Source of the DNA: Nonomuraea indica
Lineage (GTDB): Bacteria; Actinomycetota; Actinomycetes; Streptosporangiales; Streptosporangiaceae
NCBI RefSeq assembly: GCF_002850745.1
Contig: NZ_KZ559478.1
Coordinates: 1-64,000, forward strand
Length of the DNA: 64,000 nucleotides
Direction of reading: 5' to 3'
The translations under genes were made by a program, and so were the position numbers. This document shows, one piece after another, positions 32,430-41,147 of the stretch. The notes below the pieces were generated by a model. That model was not told the DNA's origin. It ran no database searches and saw only the letters and a program-made list of their open reading frames with translations. How positions within the stretch are numbered: the stretch's first letter is position 1; each line of letters opens with the position of its first letter.

Positions 32430-32912
32430 GTGACTCGCAGGATCGACTTCTACAACGACCCGCAAGCGCCAGCCGCGAACAGCCTCGTCCCCTCGGTCAA
32501 CGTCGTCGTCACCAACGAGGCCGGCCACATCCTCCTGATCCGCCGCTCCGACAACGACAACTGGGCCCTACCAGGCGGAGCCATCGACCTCGGCGAGTCG
32601 ATCCCGGCAGCAGCCGTACGCGAGACCCTGGAAGAAACAGGCATCACCTGCGAGGTCACAGGTCTCGTCGGGACCTACAGCGATCCCAACCACGTCATCC
32701 TCTACACGAGCAACGGCGAGGTTCGGCAGGAGTTCTCCATCGTTCTTACCGCCCGAGCTGTCAGCGGCGAGCCGACCCCCAGCACTGAGTCCCGCGAGGT
32801 TCGTTGGGTACCGCGAGGCGACCTTTACAGCTACCGCATGGATCGCTCCATGAGACTGCGCATCAGCCACTACCTCCAGGCAGACGGAAGCCAGAAGCCA
32901 TACATCGGCTGA
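32430..32912 (+). CDS. NUDIX hydrolase (Pif-like)
   Basis: The 160-residue protein has a full Nudix box, GGAIDLGESIPAAAVRETLEETG (about 49-71), with all conserved Glu, Arg and Gly residues. The pSAM2 immunity factor Pif is also a Nudix protein next to korSA and blocks redundant transfer between donors, so this gene may serve element immunity; ordinary nucleotide-pool hydrolysis is the alternative. GTG start 10 bp after the GntR gene. Confidence 0.85.
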   Translation: MTRRIDFYNDPQAPAANSLVPSVNVVVTNEAGHILLIRRSDNDNWALPGGAIDLGESIPAAAVRETLEETGITCEVTGLVGTYSDPNHVILYTSNGEVRQEFSIVLTARAVSGEPTPSTESREVRWVPRGDLYSYRMDRSMRLRISHYLQADGSQKPYIG

Positions 32913-33162
32913 CACGGAGCCAATCGCTTCGACCGACGTCAAGCCTCAACCGAAGCCGAGCAACATCGGAGCGATAAAGCACCAGGTCACAGTCATGATC
33001 GTCGACTGGATGAGTACTTTCTCCACGTCTTCAAGGCGCGTTCCGCCTTCGGCGACCCGCGCGCGTCGGGCGGTCGCTGGCCGCGCTGCGGCTCTGCGGC
33101 CGGTCACGGCCAGCGCCACCCACGCGCTCAGGCTGGCCTACGCGGAGATTCGACCGTTCCGA

Positions 33163-34446
33163 CTATGGGATCTGAAGCCTGACTGCGCTAGATATAAGCG
33201 CGCGTTGAGCAAGATATCGCACTAGTCCGATGTCGTGTCCGATGCTCTGCGCTTCGATGCCGAAAGGAAGAAGGATGTCGGGGGAACCATCAACTCCATC
33301 TTCCTTCGTGTGTACAATCCGGCATCTGAGGTCATATATTCTCATTGCTGCCTGATCCAGCAAGCTACTCTGGCGATTATTTGGATCGATTCGCGCCAAG
33401 CCATCTATTTTGGATTTGCCGCCGAAGTGCGCCACTCTCTCTGGAGATTCGGAAAGAAAGTCTCTAATATCATCTTCGGTTGCACATCCGCGAATGGTTG
33501 CCTTTAGCTGCTCTCTTTCGCTGCCATATCCGCGCCCTTGGCCGCTCGCAAGGCGAAGGATTCTCAAGACCCTTCTATCGTCTTCGTAGTCAAGGGTGGG
33601 ATCCTTCAGTTCGTATCGAAGTCTCTCCACTACTTCTCGCTGGCTATAGAGGGGAAAGTAGTATTCTAGAACTTGATAGTTGGCCAAGAACTGCAGCAAC
33701 GGCATGCCGGTGGCAGACCTGGCATACCAGTAGAGCTGCAGAGCGTCGCGGCTATATTCGTTCTTAGGGACGCATGGCTGAGCTCTTATTCTCCGCGGCC
33801 TAGCCTCGCGGAGCTCTGAGGTTGTATCGATTCGCCGAAGGCTGAGAGCGACGCCGTAGTTTAATTCCAGCTCAAACAGAGCGGAGCTTACGACCGTTTC
33901 AAGCACACCTATTGCTTCATCATGGCGATCGGCCTTCACTCCTGATATGCGAACCGTTGTTATGCTCATGTGTACCCCGGGCGACATAGCAGCGAAGCGG
34001 CTGCTTGCGTCCCCTATTTCCATAACCAGATTGTTATCAGAGATGAAGCCGAGCCGCCATCGATAGGAATCCTCGTCCCTCTCCGCACCCTCTAAATGGG
34101 TAAGGGTGTATCGCCATCCACCCCTGTCGCCAAGGGGCGTTACGGAGGCTTCGATAACGCCCGAATCGGCGAACTGGAAGGCGTCATAGTAACCCAGCGC
34201 CTTAGCATCCTTCAACGACGATCTCATGCACTCCTTTGCCTGCTCCTTTGAGAAAAGAATAGATCGGCTCGTCCGACCATTTGGGATGTCGATGCGAAGC
34301 GCCACATTGTCCTCCGTAGTTACGGGGACCCACTCGCACGAGATTCCATGTTTCTTGCAGTATGTCTCAAGCCGAACCCGTCCATCTCTCGGTGAGAGCA
34401 TCGCTCGCGCAGAATCCTGAGTAAATGCGTAATCATCCATGGTCAC
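33163..34446 (-). CDS. HEPN-motif protein, probable defence effector
   Basis: The 427-residue protein ends with a helical domain containing RCRIVH (R374-x4-H379), the Rx4-6H motif of HEPN ribonucleases, preceded by LLDQAAMRIYDL. A middle segment LLQFLANYQVLEYYFPLYSQREVVERL also looks like part of a helical HEPN-type or apea-like protein. The N-terminal half is beta-rich without a known motif. The gene is visibly poorer in GC than its neighbours, so it came from outside the lineage. RNA cleavage on infection is an inference. It lies alone at the edge of the AICE backbone. Confidence 0.6.
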   Translation of the reverse strand: MTMDDYAFTQDSARAMLSPRDGRVRLETYCKKHGISCEWVPVTTEDNVALRIDIPNGRTSRSILFSKEQAKECMRSSLKDAKALGYYDAFQFADSGVIEASVTPLGDRGGWRYTLTHLEGAERDEDSYRWRLGFISDNNLVMEIGDASSRFAAMSPGVHMSITTVRISGVKADRHDEAIGVLETVVSSALFELELNYGVALSLRRIDTTSELREARPRRIRAQPCVPKNEYSRDALQLYWYARSATGMPLLQFLANYQVLEYYFPLYSQREVVERLRYELKDPTLDYEDDRRVLRILRLASGQGRGYGSEREQLKATIRGCATEDDIRDFLSESPERVAHFGGKSKIDGLARIDPNNRQSSLLDQAAMRIYDLRCRIVHTKEDGVDGSPDILLPFGIEAQSIGHDIGLVRYLAQRALISSAVRLQIP

Positions 34447-35194
34447 TTCCTGGAGACGCGAAGGCTCAACATCCTGATCATAAACATGACTGGCCCCTCG
34501 TATCAGCGCAATTTCTAAGCGGTGTCCTCATTGATCGATCAGGACCACACTGATCTGCCACGCCGCTTCCGGTGCTCTCGGGCCTGGCGGCCCTGCGCTC
34601 CAGGTCGGCTTGCCACCGGGTATGCGGGTTGCTGTGGTCTGCTGTACAGCAGGGAAGCACAGCAACGCAGCCTGATCGTCGCGTACGGCGTCACACGGTT
34701 GAGCAGTGGCGCCGGCTCTCGACCACGGCCCTCCGCTTGACTCGTAATGAAGTGTTCCCGGTTGCGGCCGTGACGATCGCTCACTTCGGTACTCGCCGAC
34801 CATGGTTGGGGCGATCGACGCCGAGGCCCTCCTTCGTCGGGCCGCGGCACCGAGTGACCATGGCTGAGGTGACAGCAGCGCTGACAGCAACGTCCGCACA
34901 CGCCGACACATCGGCTCCACCGTCCACACGCGCCTGACCACGCTCTTGATCAGCCGAGCCCGGTGATTGCTCCGCCTGAAAAGCGGAAGGTCAAGCTGCC
35001 GCGCCACTTCCGGCGCTCTGGTTTGGCGGCCCTGCGCTTTGGTATGTCATCGGATACACGGCCAGCTGTACAGCAAGGAGGAACAGCATCATCGCCTTTG
35101 TGATCCACATTATGTCAGCCTGCATCTGCTATCCGACCGGGGGCAAGGCGTTCCCGACCAGTTTCTCGCTATCGCCAGCGTTCCTCGCCGAACG
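34447..35194. other. Degenerate gap with internal repeats, 748 bp
   Basis: No intact gene. It holds two related segments (34552-34690 and 34991-35100, sharing cacttccggcgctct-like, ggcggccctgcgct and ctgtacagcaa words) and the dispersed repeat 34769-34842. This looks like the residue of repeated insertions. Confidence 0.55.
34769..34842 (+). repeat. Dispersed repeat, partner of 2820-2897
   Basis: ccgtgacgatcgctcacttcggtactcgcc and a following cttcgtcgg match the inverted copy in the left graveyard. Confidence 0.6.
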
Positions 35195-36274
35195 CTATTT
35201 GCGAGCATCGATCAGGAGCTGCACTCCGAAGAGTAGTAGGGAGATCGCTGCACCGAGAAGCACGCCTGAAATAAATAGTGACCGGTTGGCTAGCTGCTCC
35301 TGTGCGAAGTCGACCGTCGTTCCAGTCTTTTGTCCAGTTCCACATCCACTCCACCTAAACCCCGGCCCTGTGGGTGCGGGCTGAGCTCCTTCTATCCTTT
35401 CTCCAGCGCTTATTGGCGCTACCTCCGTCGTACATTCGGGAGGATCGGCTAGATCGGGCCCGAGTAGCATCGATCCGCGGTCATAATTCTCTGCGAGCTC
35501 TTCGATCGACGCTGTTTTGAAATCTTCGAGCTTCCAGACACCCGTCTTAATATTGACATCGGGAGCCCAGTAGGCTTTTCGGTAGGCCCCTACCCGTGTT
35601 ACCGGGGTACTCACTATCTCGGCAGATACCATACCCATGTAGACCTCCTCACTTGTCACAGGGTACTGTGAGCACATTGCGGCTCGAATCATCTGGTCGG
35701 CAATCATGGGATTGCTATTCTCGCCGTTGTTGTTCGTCCACGTCTCTACCGATTGCCCCTCCGCCTTGTAGACGACCTTCTTGTCTAGTTTCACACCTCC
35801 CTCCATCGCAAGGGCGTAGGGAAAGCATCCATTGGCCGAATTGCCTGCCCGGCCCGTTACGACAATTACCACGTCATAAGCGTTGGAGTTCGGAATGGTT
35901 TTTTCTTCTTGTGGAACCTTATAAGAATAGCTGATGTTGAGCGACTTCATTCCAGGCGGCACAAGCAGAGTGAGCCTACCCCAGGGGTTGTCCGCCCTTG
36001 ATTGCGTCATCGTTGCGGTAGAGAAGGCGAGCCAGCCGCCGAAGCCGGTGGCTATCGCTAATACGAGCGAGACGACACCGAGAGAGATACGGCGCTGGTG
36101 CGTTCGATTAGGCTTGCCAGTGACTTCAGCGTGGGGAGAGAGCTTGCTAGAGGCGCCGCTCGTCGAGGACGCGGGAGTATGGAGTAGGCGGCTCGCTACT
36201 GCGATCACGATCAGGACTCGCGCCAGGATGTGCACATGAGGTAGACGATTGGCGGCGAGGATTCGTGCCATCAC
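35195..36274 (-). CDS. Two-helix membrane protein with large external domain
   Basis: The 359-residue protein has a basic N-terminus, one membrane helix at about 66-86 (SLGVVSLVLAIATGFGGWLAF), an external domain of about 240 residues with several Cys (NGCFPYA, AAMCSQYP, PECTTE, SGCGT), and a second helix near the C-terminus (about 335-355). It is moderately low in GC. No family recognised. In a defence island a membrane sensor or effector role is conceivable but unsupported. The true start may be one of the internal Met codons before the first helix. Confidence 0.6.
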   Translation of the reverse strand: MMARILAANRLPHVHILARVLIVIAVASRLLHTPASSTSGASSKLSPHAEVTGKPNRTHQRRISLGVVSLVLAIATGFGGWLAFSTATMTQSRADNPWGRLTLLVPPGMKSLNISYSYKVPQEEKTIPNSNAYDVVIVVTGRAGNSANGCFPYALAMEGGVKLDKKVVYKAEGQSVETWTNNNGENSNPMIADQMIRAAMCSQYPVTSEEVYMGMVSAEIVSTPVTRVGAYRKAYWAPDVNIKTGVWKLEDFKTASIEELAENYDRGSMLLGPDLADPPECTTEVAPISAGERIEGAQPAPTGPGFRWSGCGTGQKTGTTVDFAQEQLANRSLFISGVLLGAAISLLLFGVQLLIDARK

Positions 36275-36658
36275 GAGGGTTGACGTCTTCCGCGCTAGTA
36301 GACGCGCTTACTTGCTAGAACCCTGCGTCATGGACATCCGAGGAGGGGGATTCCGTCACGGTAGTCATTAGAGCTGGGGCAACGGAGCGGCCTGAACGGT
36401 CGTGATCTCACTTGACAACAACAGTTCGGCGACAACATCGCTGGCCCTGGGGCGGTTTGTCGTGTTTCGGCGACCAAGGTGCTTGGAGTCGCCTCACACA
36501 TCTGCCCGCCCCTCTGACACCCACTACTCCCCGAGCAGTACAACAGCAGTGTGTAGCACCGCGCTGACCCGGGCACCCTTGTGAATCACGGGCAACAGCG
36601 CGACCACCATGTCGACCGCTGCCAACCGCCTCCCCACGTGTTCACACCGAAGCGCCAC
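36275..36658. other. Gene-free gap, 384 bp
   Basis: Short frames only, none with coding character. I see no repeat or hairpin that stands out. Confidence 0.5.
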
Positions 36659-37453
36659 TCACTTCAGCCGAGATTGCGTAGCCAGGACGAGGCCGCGCAA
36701 CTCGGCCGGCGTTGGCCAGGGTGCAGAGCGATGGATCATCCGATGGCAGTTCGAGCAGATCAGAACCAGGTCATCGAGACTTGTTGTAGTGGGTCCCGAG
36801 ACGTGTAGGGGGATCACGTGATGACACTCGATGTAGCCAGCTCCACGTGGACCGTAAGCTCGTTCGAAGTCGAATGAACATACTTCGCAGGCGAGAGTGC
36901 CGGCTCGGCCAAGGACAGACTTGATCTTTGCGGTGCGCAACTTGCTATCACGCTCCCGTGCTACATGCTGACGCAGCAGGAGCCGCCCCTCAGGCGCACT
37001 CACACCCTCGTCGTCTTCTTCTGCTACCTGAGGCAACCTTGTCAGCGCACCGCTGTCCAGACCCGCCCGAAGCGCTTCAGCAGCAGCGTGCATGACCGCC
37101 GGACGCTCTAGGAAGGCGTCAAGGACCTTGCCATCAAGTTTGTTGCCCTTGGTCTGCTTGCCTGTGTACTCGGAATGCTGCGTGGCAATGTCCCAGGTTT
37201 TGCGAGCCACGCCGGCCGGGTTGCGGAACGTCTCGCCGCGCTTCTGTTCCGGGTGTAGAGGGAGTAGCTGCAGCAGTCGCGACAGCTCGATAACGTCACG
37301 ATGATCTGACCGGAGCCCGCGCCAACCGTGCGACCGGAGGAGGTCGCACGCAAGAACGATCTCGTCCCACACCCACGCAGGATTGCCCTGCCGACTGCCT
37401 CTGCTGGTGCCTGTGATCGTCATGCCAGCGAGACTACGGGTTGCAACCGACAT
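36659..37453 (-). CDS. HNH endonuclease (McrA-like)
   Basis: The 264-residue protein has a C-terminal HNH/McrA domain: CEVCSFDF, ECHHVIPLH, then DDLVLICSNCHRMIH (about 190-240), with the zinc Cys pairs and catalytic His. The N-terminal half (WDEIVLACDLL, HRDVIELSRLLQLLPLHP, RNPAGVARK) is the helical module found in ScoMcrA-like modification-dependent enzymes. It is next to a methyltransferase-containing R-M set and may cut modified foreign DNA. ATG at 37423 is an alternative start. Confidence 0.85.
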   Translation of the reverse strand: MSVATRSLAGMTITGTSRGSRQGNPAWVWDEIVLACDLLRSHGWRGLRSDHRDVIELSRLLQLLPLHPEQKRGETFRNPAGVARKTWDIATQHSEYTGKQTKGNKLDGKVLDAFLERPAVMHAAAEALRAGLDSGALTRLPQVAEEDDEGVSAPEGRLLLRQHVARERDSKLRTAKIKSVLGRAGTLACEVCSFDFERAYGPRGAGYIECHHVIPLHVSGPTTTSLDDLVLICSNCHRMIHRSAPWPTPAELRGLVLATQSRLK

Positions 37454-37602
37454 TCGCTCAGGCGAAGACGCAACGAGGGCAAGTCCCGGCTACAAACGAC
37501 CACAAGCACTGTTGGATCAGAGCGACGACCGCTCGAAGTCGTGGCTGGATCCCGGTTGCAAGCAGGCAGTCGTACGCCAGCGGGTGCTGTCATGTACGCC
37601 GC

Positions 37603-38034
37603 TCAGCTATTCGGACCGACGCGGCGGGCTGACACGATGGCCGCAATCTTCTTGGCCGCCTCCAGAGAATCCTCGTGCTCCCAGACGACGACCAAGCGCC
37701 AGCCAGCCTCCGCCAGCGCCGTCTCTAGCTCAAGGTCACGATCTCGATTCCGCTGGATCTTCGCTTCCCAGTACTCGCGATTAGCCCGCGGGAGCCGTAG
37801 GTGCTCCTCACATCCGTGCCAATAGCATCCCCGCACCTCCACGCAGACCTTGACCGGCCGGAACAGCACATCCGCCGTCCGACGAACCGACGGGATGGGA
37901 CGCGCGCACACTCGGTACCGCAGACCAAGGGCATGAAGGGCACGCCGAAGCGCCAACTCAGGCCCCGTGTCCCGACTCCTATTGCCCTGCATCGCCTTCC
38001 GCGTAGCTGGCGAGCTTGCCCACGAATCAGCCAC
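37603..38034 (-). CDS. vsr: Very-short-patch repair endonuclease Vsr
   Basis: The 143-residue protein has the Vsr signature: MQGNRSRDTGPELALRRALHALGLRYRV, RRTADVLF with the catalytic Asp, and RGCYWHGCEEH, then NREYWEAKIQRNRDRD. Vsr nicks T:G mismatches that arise when 5-methylcytosine deaminates, and is nearly always beside a C5 methyltransferase, as here. It follows the GIY-YIG gene by 23 bp, so MTase, nuclease and Vsr are probably co-transcribed. Confidence 0.95.
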   Translation of the reverse strand: MADSWASSPATRKAMQGNRSRDTGPELALRRALHALGLRYRVCARPIPSVRRTADVLFRPVKVCVEVRGCYWHGCEEHLRLPRANREYWEAKIQRNRDRDLELETALAEAGWRLVVVWEHEDSLEAAKKIAAIVSARRVGPNS

Positions 38035-38057
38035 ACACTAAGCGTAGCCGTCTTGCT

Positions 38058-38876
38058 TTACTCTCCATCCAACGTCACATCGAAGAGTTCGTCCATGTCA
38101 GTTGACCCTTCGGGATCATCCTCTTCAACAAGAACCTGGCCAATAAGCTTGCTGGCGTCGATAGCAGACGGATCCGGCTCTGGTCTACCTTCCACGTACG
38201 CAAGCCGTGTCGCGGCGAGATACGTCAGCCGGATAGCCTGGATAAGGAGCACTCTTCGCAGCCCAGTCGACACTTCACCTCGCTCGTGAGCCACAGCGGA
38301 CAAGCGGGCGAGCATATCCGCGCGACGAGCAATCCGCGTATCTGGATGACCACGCTCTCGACGAAGCTCTGGGGTCACAAGCTTGAAGCGGCGAGACGGC
38401 GGCAGCTCTATAGGAGAGTCACTCTTGGGCGGAATCTTTTCATTGAGAATCGCTTTGAACTTGGAATTTTCGATAGCATGGAGATACGCGGAGTACTCCA
38501 CCTCGTCAAGCAATCTCTTGGCCTCGGCGTCGCTAGTGCCCCTTCCCTGCAGGTCCCAGAGTGGCCACAGCTCGAGTTCAGCGACTTCGAAAACATCGAG
38601 GATTCGCATGGCGACCGCGTCTGTGCGCTGATTAGTGAGATGACGCTTGACTCTTCCGGCTAACCGCTCATTGGTTTGCCCCACGTAGATTGGCTCGCCA
38701 TCGTAGTCAAAGAACGCATAGACCCCCCACTTGGAGCCGCCCCACTTACGCCCTTGGTCGTCCACCTCTTGAAGAGCCTTATCGAGCTCCTTACGGAAGT
38801 CCTGCACTATGGGCGCAGGAAGATCCTTTTTAGCAGGCTTGTTACCTACACGATTCGTCCTACCACCAATGGTCAA
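38058..38876 (-). CDS. GIY-YIG restriction endonuclease (Eco29kI-like)
   Basis: The 272-residue protein contains WGVYAFFDYDGEPIYVGQT (GVY...YVG, about 48-66) and RVKRHL with the catalytic Arg, then a long helical C-terminus. The arrangement and the neighbouring C5 methyltransferase match the Eco29kI type of GIY-YIG restriction enzymes, for which the site is CCGCGG; the site here is not known. The only start giving the full N-terminus is TTG at 38876. Confidence 0.85.
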   Translation of the reverse strand: MTIGGRTNRVGNKPAKKDLPAPIVQDFRKELDKALQEVDDQGRKWGGSKWGVYAFFDYDGEPIYVGQTNERLAGRVKRHLTNQRTDAVAMRILDVFEVAELELWPLWDLQGRGTSDAEAKRLLDEVEYSAYLHAIENSKFKAILNEKIPPKSDSPIELPPSRRFKLVTPELRRERGHPDTRIARRADMLARLSAVAHERGEVSTGLRRVLLIQAIRLTYLAATRLAYVEGRPEPDPSAIDASKLIGQVLVEEDDPEGSTDMDELFDVTLDGE

Positions 38877-39008
38877 CGCAGGCCCTCACGTCCGCAACCA
38901 AGATCCGTCCACTGCCGCGCACCAACGTAACGGGTGTCACTCGCACAGACAACAGGACACAGCGGTGCGGCACCCGCCCATGCTGGGCGAGGGCCGCATC
39001 AGGACCGC

Positions 39009-40190
39009 TCACACAGCGACGGCCGGCGTCTCAGTGAATTTGCCAGCAACCAGCGGAGCTAGGTAGTGCTCAGCGAGCCACTGAACGGCGTTGACACAGA
39101 CGGCATCGCCGAATCCGTACAGAGCTTGGTTCCGCCGCAGGCCATCCAGGCGATAATCATCAGCTCCCATGAGCCTTGCGTACTCACGTGCGGTCATCCA
39201 GCGGACACGAACTCGACCATGACCGGCCTCCACGAGAGCCTGCTTCGACGATCCTCCGCGCGCTGTTCGCAGACAACCAGCTACGTCGTCCGCGCGAATC
39301 TCCCACATCGGCACGCCATTGCGAGTCCGCCTGTAGGCCGTGCGATACGAGATAGTCTTCGCAGCTCGCATCAACTGAAGCCTCTGATCCTGGATTGGCG
39401 ATAGAGAGTTCAGAAACGCGGCGCTTCGCGCCTCATCCCACCATTGAGCGTCTTCCGCCGAGAGCTTCTCAACAATCTCTGAAAGGCCCGCCTTCTTCAA
39501 GGCGGGCGGATCGGGAAGATCAGCTTGATGCATCCTCAGATCGTCTGTTGAGAAAATCGCATCAAGCCACACCGGCCGCAAGGTCCTGTTCGGAACACCG
39601 ACGCTGGGCGGCGGGTCCATTGTGCCGACTATGAATAGCCGAGGCCGAGACTGAGGGACGAAGCGCCGTGCGTCGAGCGTGAGGACATCGACGGAGTAAT
39701 CCAAGTCGTTCAACGCCTCTACCGCGGCCACCAAGTCGGCCCCTTTGTGACTGGTGGCGAGTCCAACCACATTCTCAAGGGCAACAGTCCTCGGCCGTCG
39801 CTCCTTCATTTCTTCGAGAACCCTCACAAATTCCATGAATGTTCCCGACTCTTTGCCTGCAAGCCCTCTGCGCCATCCAGCAAGCGATAGATCGGTGCAG
39901 GGGAACGACGCCCAGGCAAGGCCAAGATTGTCTGGCATATCGACACCCTTGACATCGGCAACACTGTCCGTAACGTATGTATGCCGGTCTGGGTCATCTT
40001 GAAAGTGACGCGTATACATTTCGTGCTTGTCCGCGTCGATATCGTTCGCCCAAACGACGCGGAACCCCGCTTGCTCAAGGCCCAGCCTGACCAACCCGAT
40101 GCCCGCGAAGAACTCAGCGACTGTGGGCATTCCGTCCGGTGCCCTCTCCTCGGCGGCATGCTCCGGAGCAATGGTCACGGTGCTGACCAT
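39009..40190 (-). CDS. DNA (cytosine-5) methyltransferase
   Basis: The 393-residue enzyme has motif I FFAGIGLVRLGLEQAG (27-42), motif IV FPCTDLS with the catalytic Cys at about 98, motif VI ALENVVGL (about 137-144), motif VIII (QSRPRLFIVG) and motif X near the end. I choose ATG 40190, which follows ggggagg, over the longer frame. It should protect the host from the GIY-YIG nuclease next to it, and its 5mC product explains Vsr. The four-gene minus-strand set forms a complete type II system. Confidence 0.94.
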   Translation of the reverse strand: MVSTVTIAPEHAAEERAPDGMPTVAEFFAGIGLVRLGLEQAGFRVVWANDIDADKHEMYTRHFQDDPDRHTYVTDSVADVKGVDMPDNLGLAWASFPCTDLSLAGWRRGLAGKESGTFMEFVRVLEEMKERRPRTVALENVVGLATSHKGADLVAAVEALNDLDYSVDVLTLDARRFVPQSRPRLFIVGTMDPPPSVGVPNRTLRPVWLDAIFSTDDLRMHQADLPDPPALKKAGLSEIVEKLSAEDAQWWDEARSAAFLNSLSPIQDQRLQLMRAAKTISYRTAYRRTRNGVPMWEIRADDVAGCLRTARGGSSKQALVEAGHGRVRVRWMTAREYARLMGADDYRLDGLRRNQALYGFGDAVCVNAVQWLAEHYLAPLVAGKFTETPAVAV

Positions 40191-41147
40191 ACGACAGCCT
40201 CCCCTTCTGCCCCCAGTCGCTACCGACTGCGAGTCTTGATCGGCAACACTCTCGCAAGCCTCACACCTGCTCACTCGTTCTACACATCGGCACCGACAAG
40301 CCCATCAGCACCTAGCTGCTGAGACGTCAAGACGCCGAGGTGTTCGATGAGCTACACCGTATCGCGTGGGACATGACCTGTGTCGTTACACCTCGTGGGC
40401 TGTGGATGACTCCTGCGCACACCCGAAGCTCGAAAGCTCCAAACAGCCTCCGCCGTCACTGCTGCCTGGAACACAATACGATCGTCAACTCCTCACAAGT
40501 GCGCCAGAGCGAACGATGGCCCCAACCTGGGCATCCCAGAGTCGTCCCGCTGCGGTGGAGACTTGATCTCTTGAGAAGATCGAGCCTCATGCCAGGCAAG
40601 CCTCCGCACCCGCCGAGCTGCGCCGTCGACCGGTGCGGATCGTCGCCGAGGTGCGACCGGATTGCCCAACCGAGTCGACGGCCGCCACGGACAGAGCTGG
40701 TCGCACGCCGCACTGGTGCGAGAGCGGGGCCGTGTCAACCCCGAGATCGCGATCTGGATAGCGGTGCTCAACAACACCATCCTGGACAGTACAGCGCCAA
40801 CGATCGGCTGCCGCCTGTCACATTCGCACAAGGTGATCGAGAGGGGGTAAGCCGCAGCGGTCCTGTTGAGGACCGCTGCGGCATGGGGCCGTGTCCTCGT
40901 TTCCAGGCGATTTCCACATGCTTGCTGTCACACATGTGGCGAGGTGTGGACAAAACCGGCAAGTGACCGTAGAGGTCATGGTGGGAGACTCGCAATCCGC
41001 CCGTTCTGTCGTTCAAGAGCAGTACCGTGAGAAGCAAAGCCCCGACAGGTAAGCCCCTGCTCACCTATACGGGTGGCGAGGTCGACGCAAATGGGCGGCC
41101 AGAGAGCCTACGGGCACTGCCCGTGGTGTACATGAGGGAGATTGAGT
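40191..41147. other. Gene-free gap, 957 bp
   Basis: Several short frames but none with a conserved look or proper start. It separates the R-M set from the next operon and contains the hairpin at 40851-40882. The promoter of the four-gene operon should lie in its right part. Confidence 0.5.
40851..40882. terminator. Perfect 14-bp hairpin
   Basis: gccgcagcggtcct and aggaccgctgcggc pair without mismatch around a 4-base loop (gttg). No T-run on either side. It may be a terminator of a lost gene or insulate the operon that starts at 41148. Confidence 0.7.

Noticed and set aside
40340..40966. Plus-strand frame of 208 codons
   Set aside because: Pro/Arg/Ser-rich translation, no ribosome site, and it contains the hairpin; not typical coding sequence.
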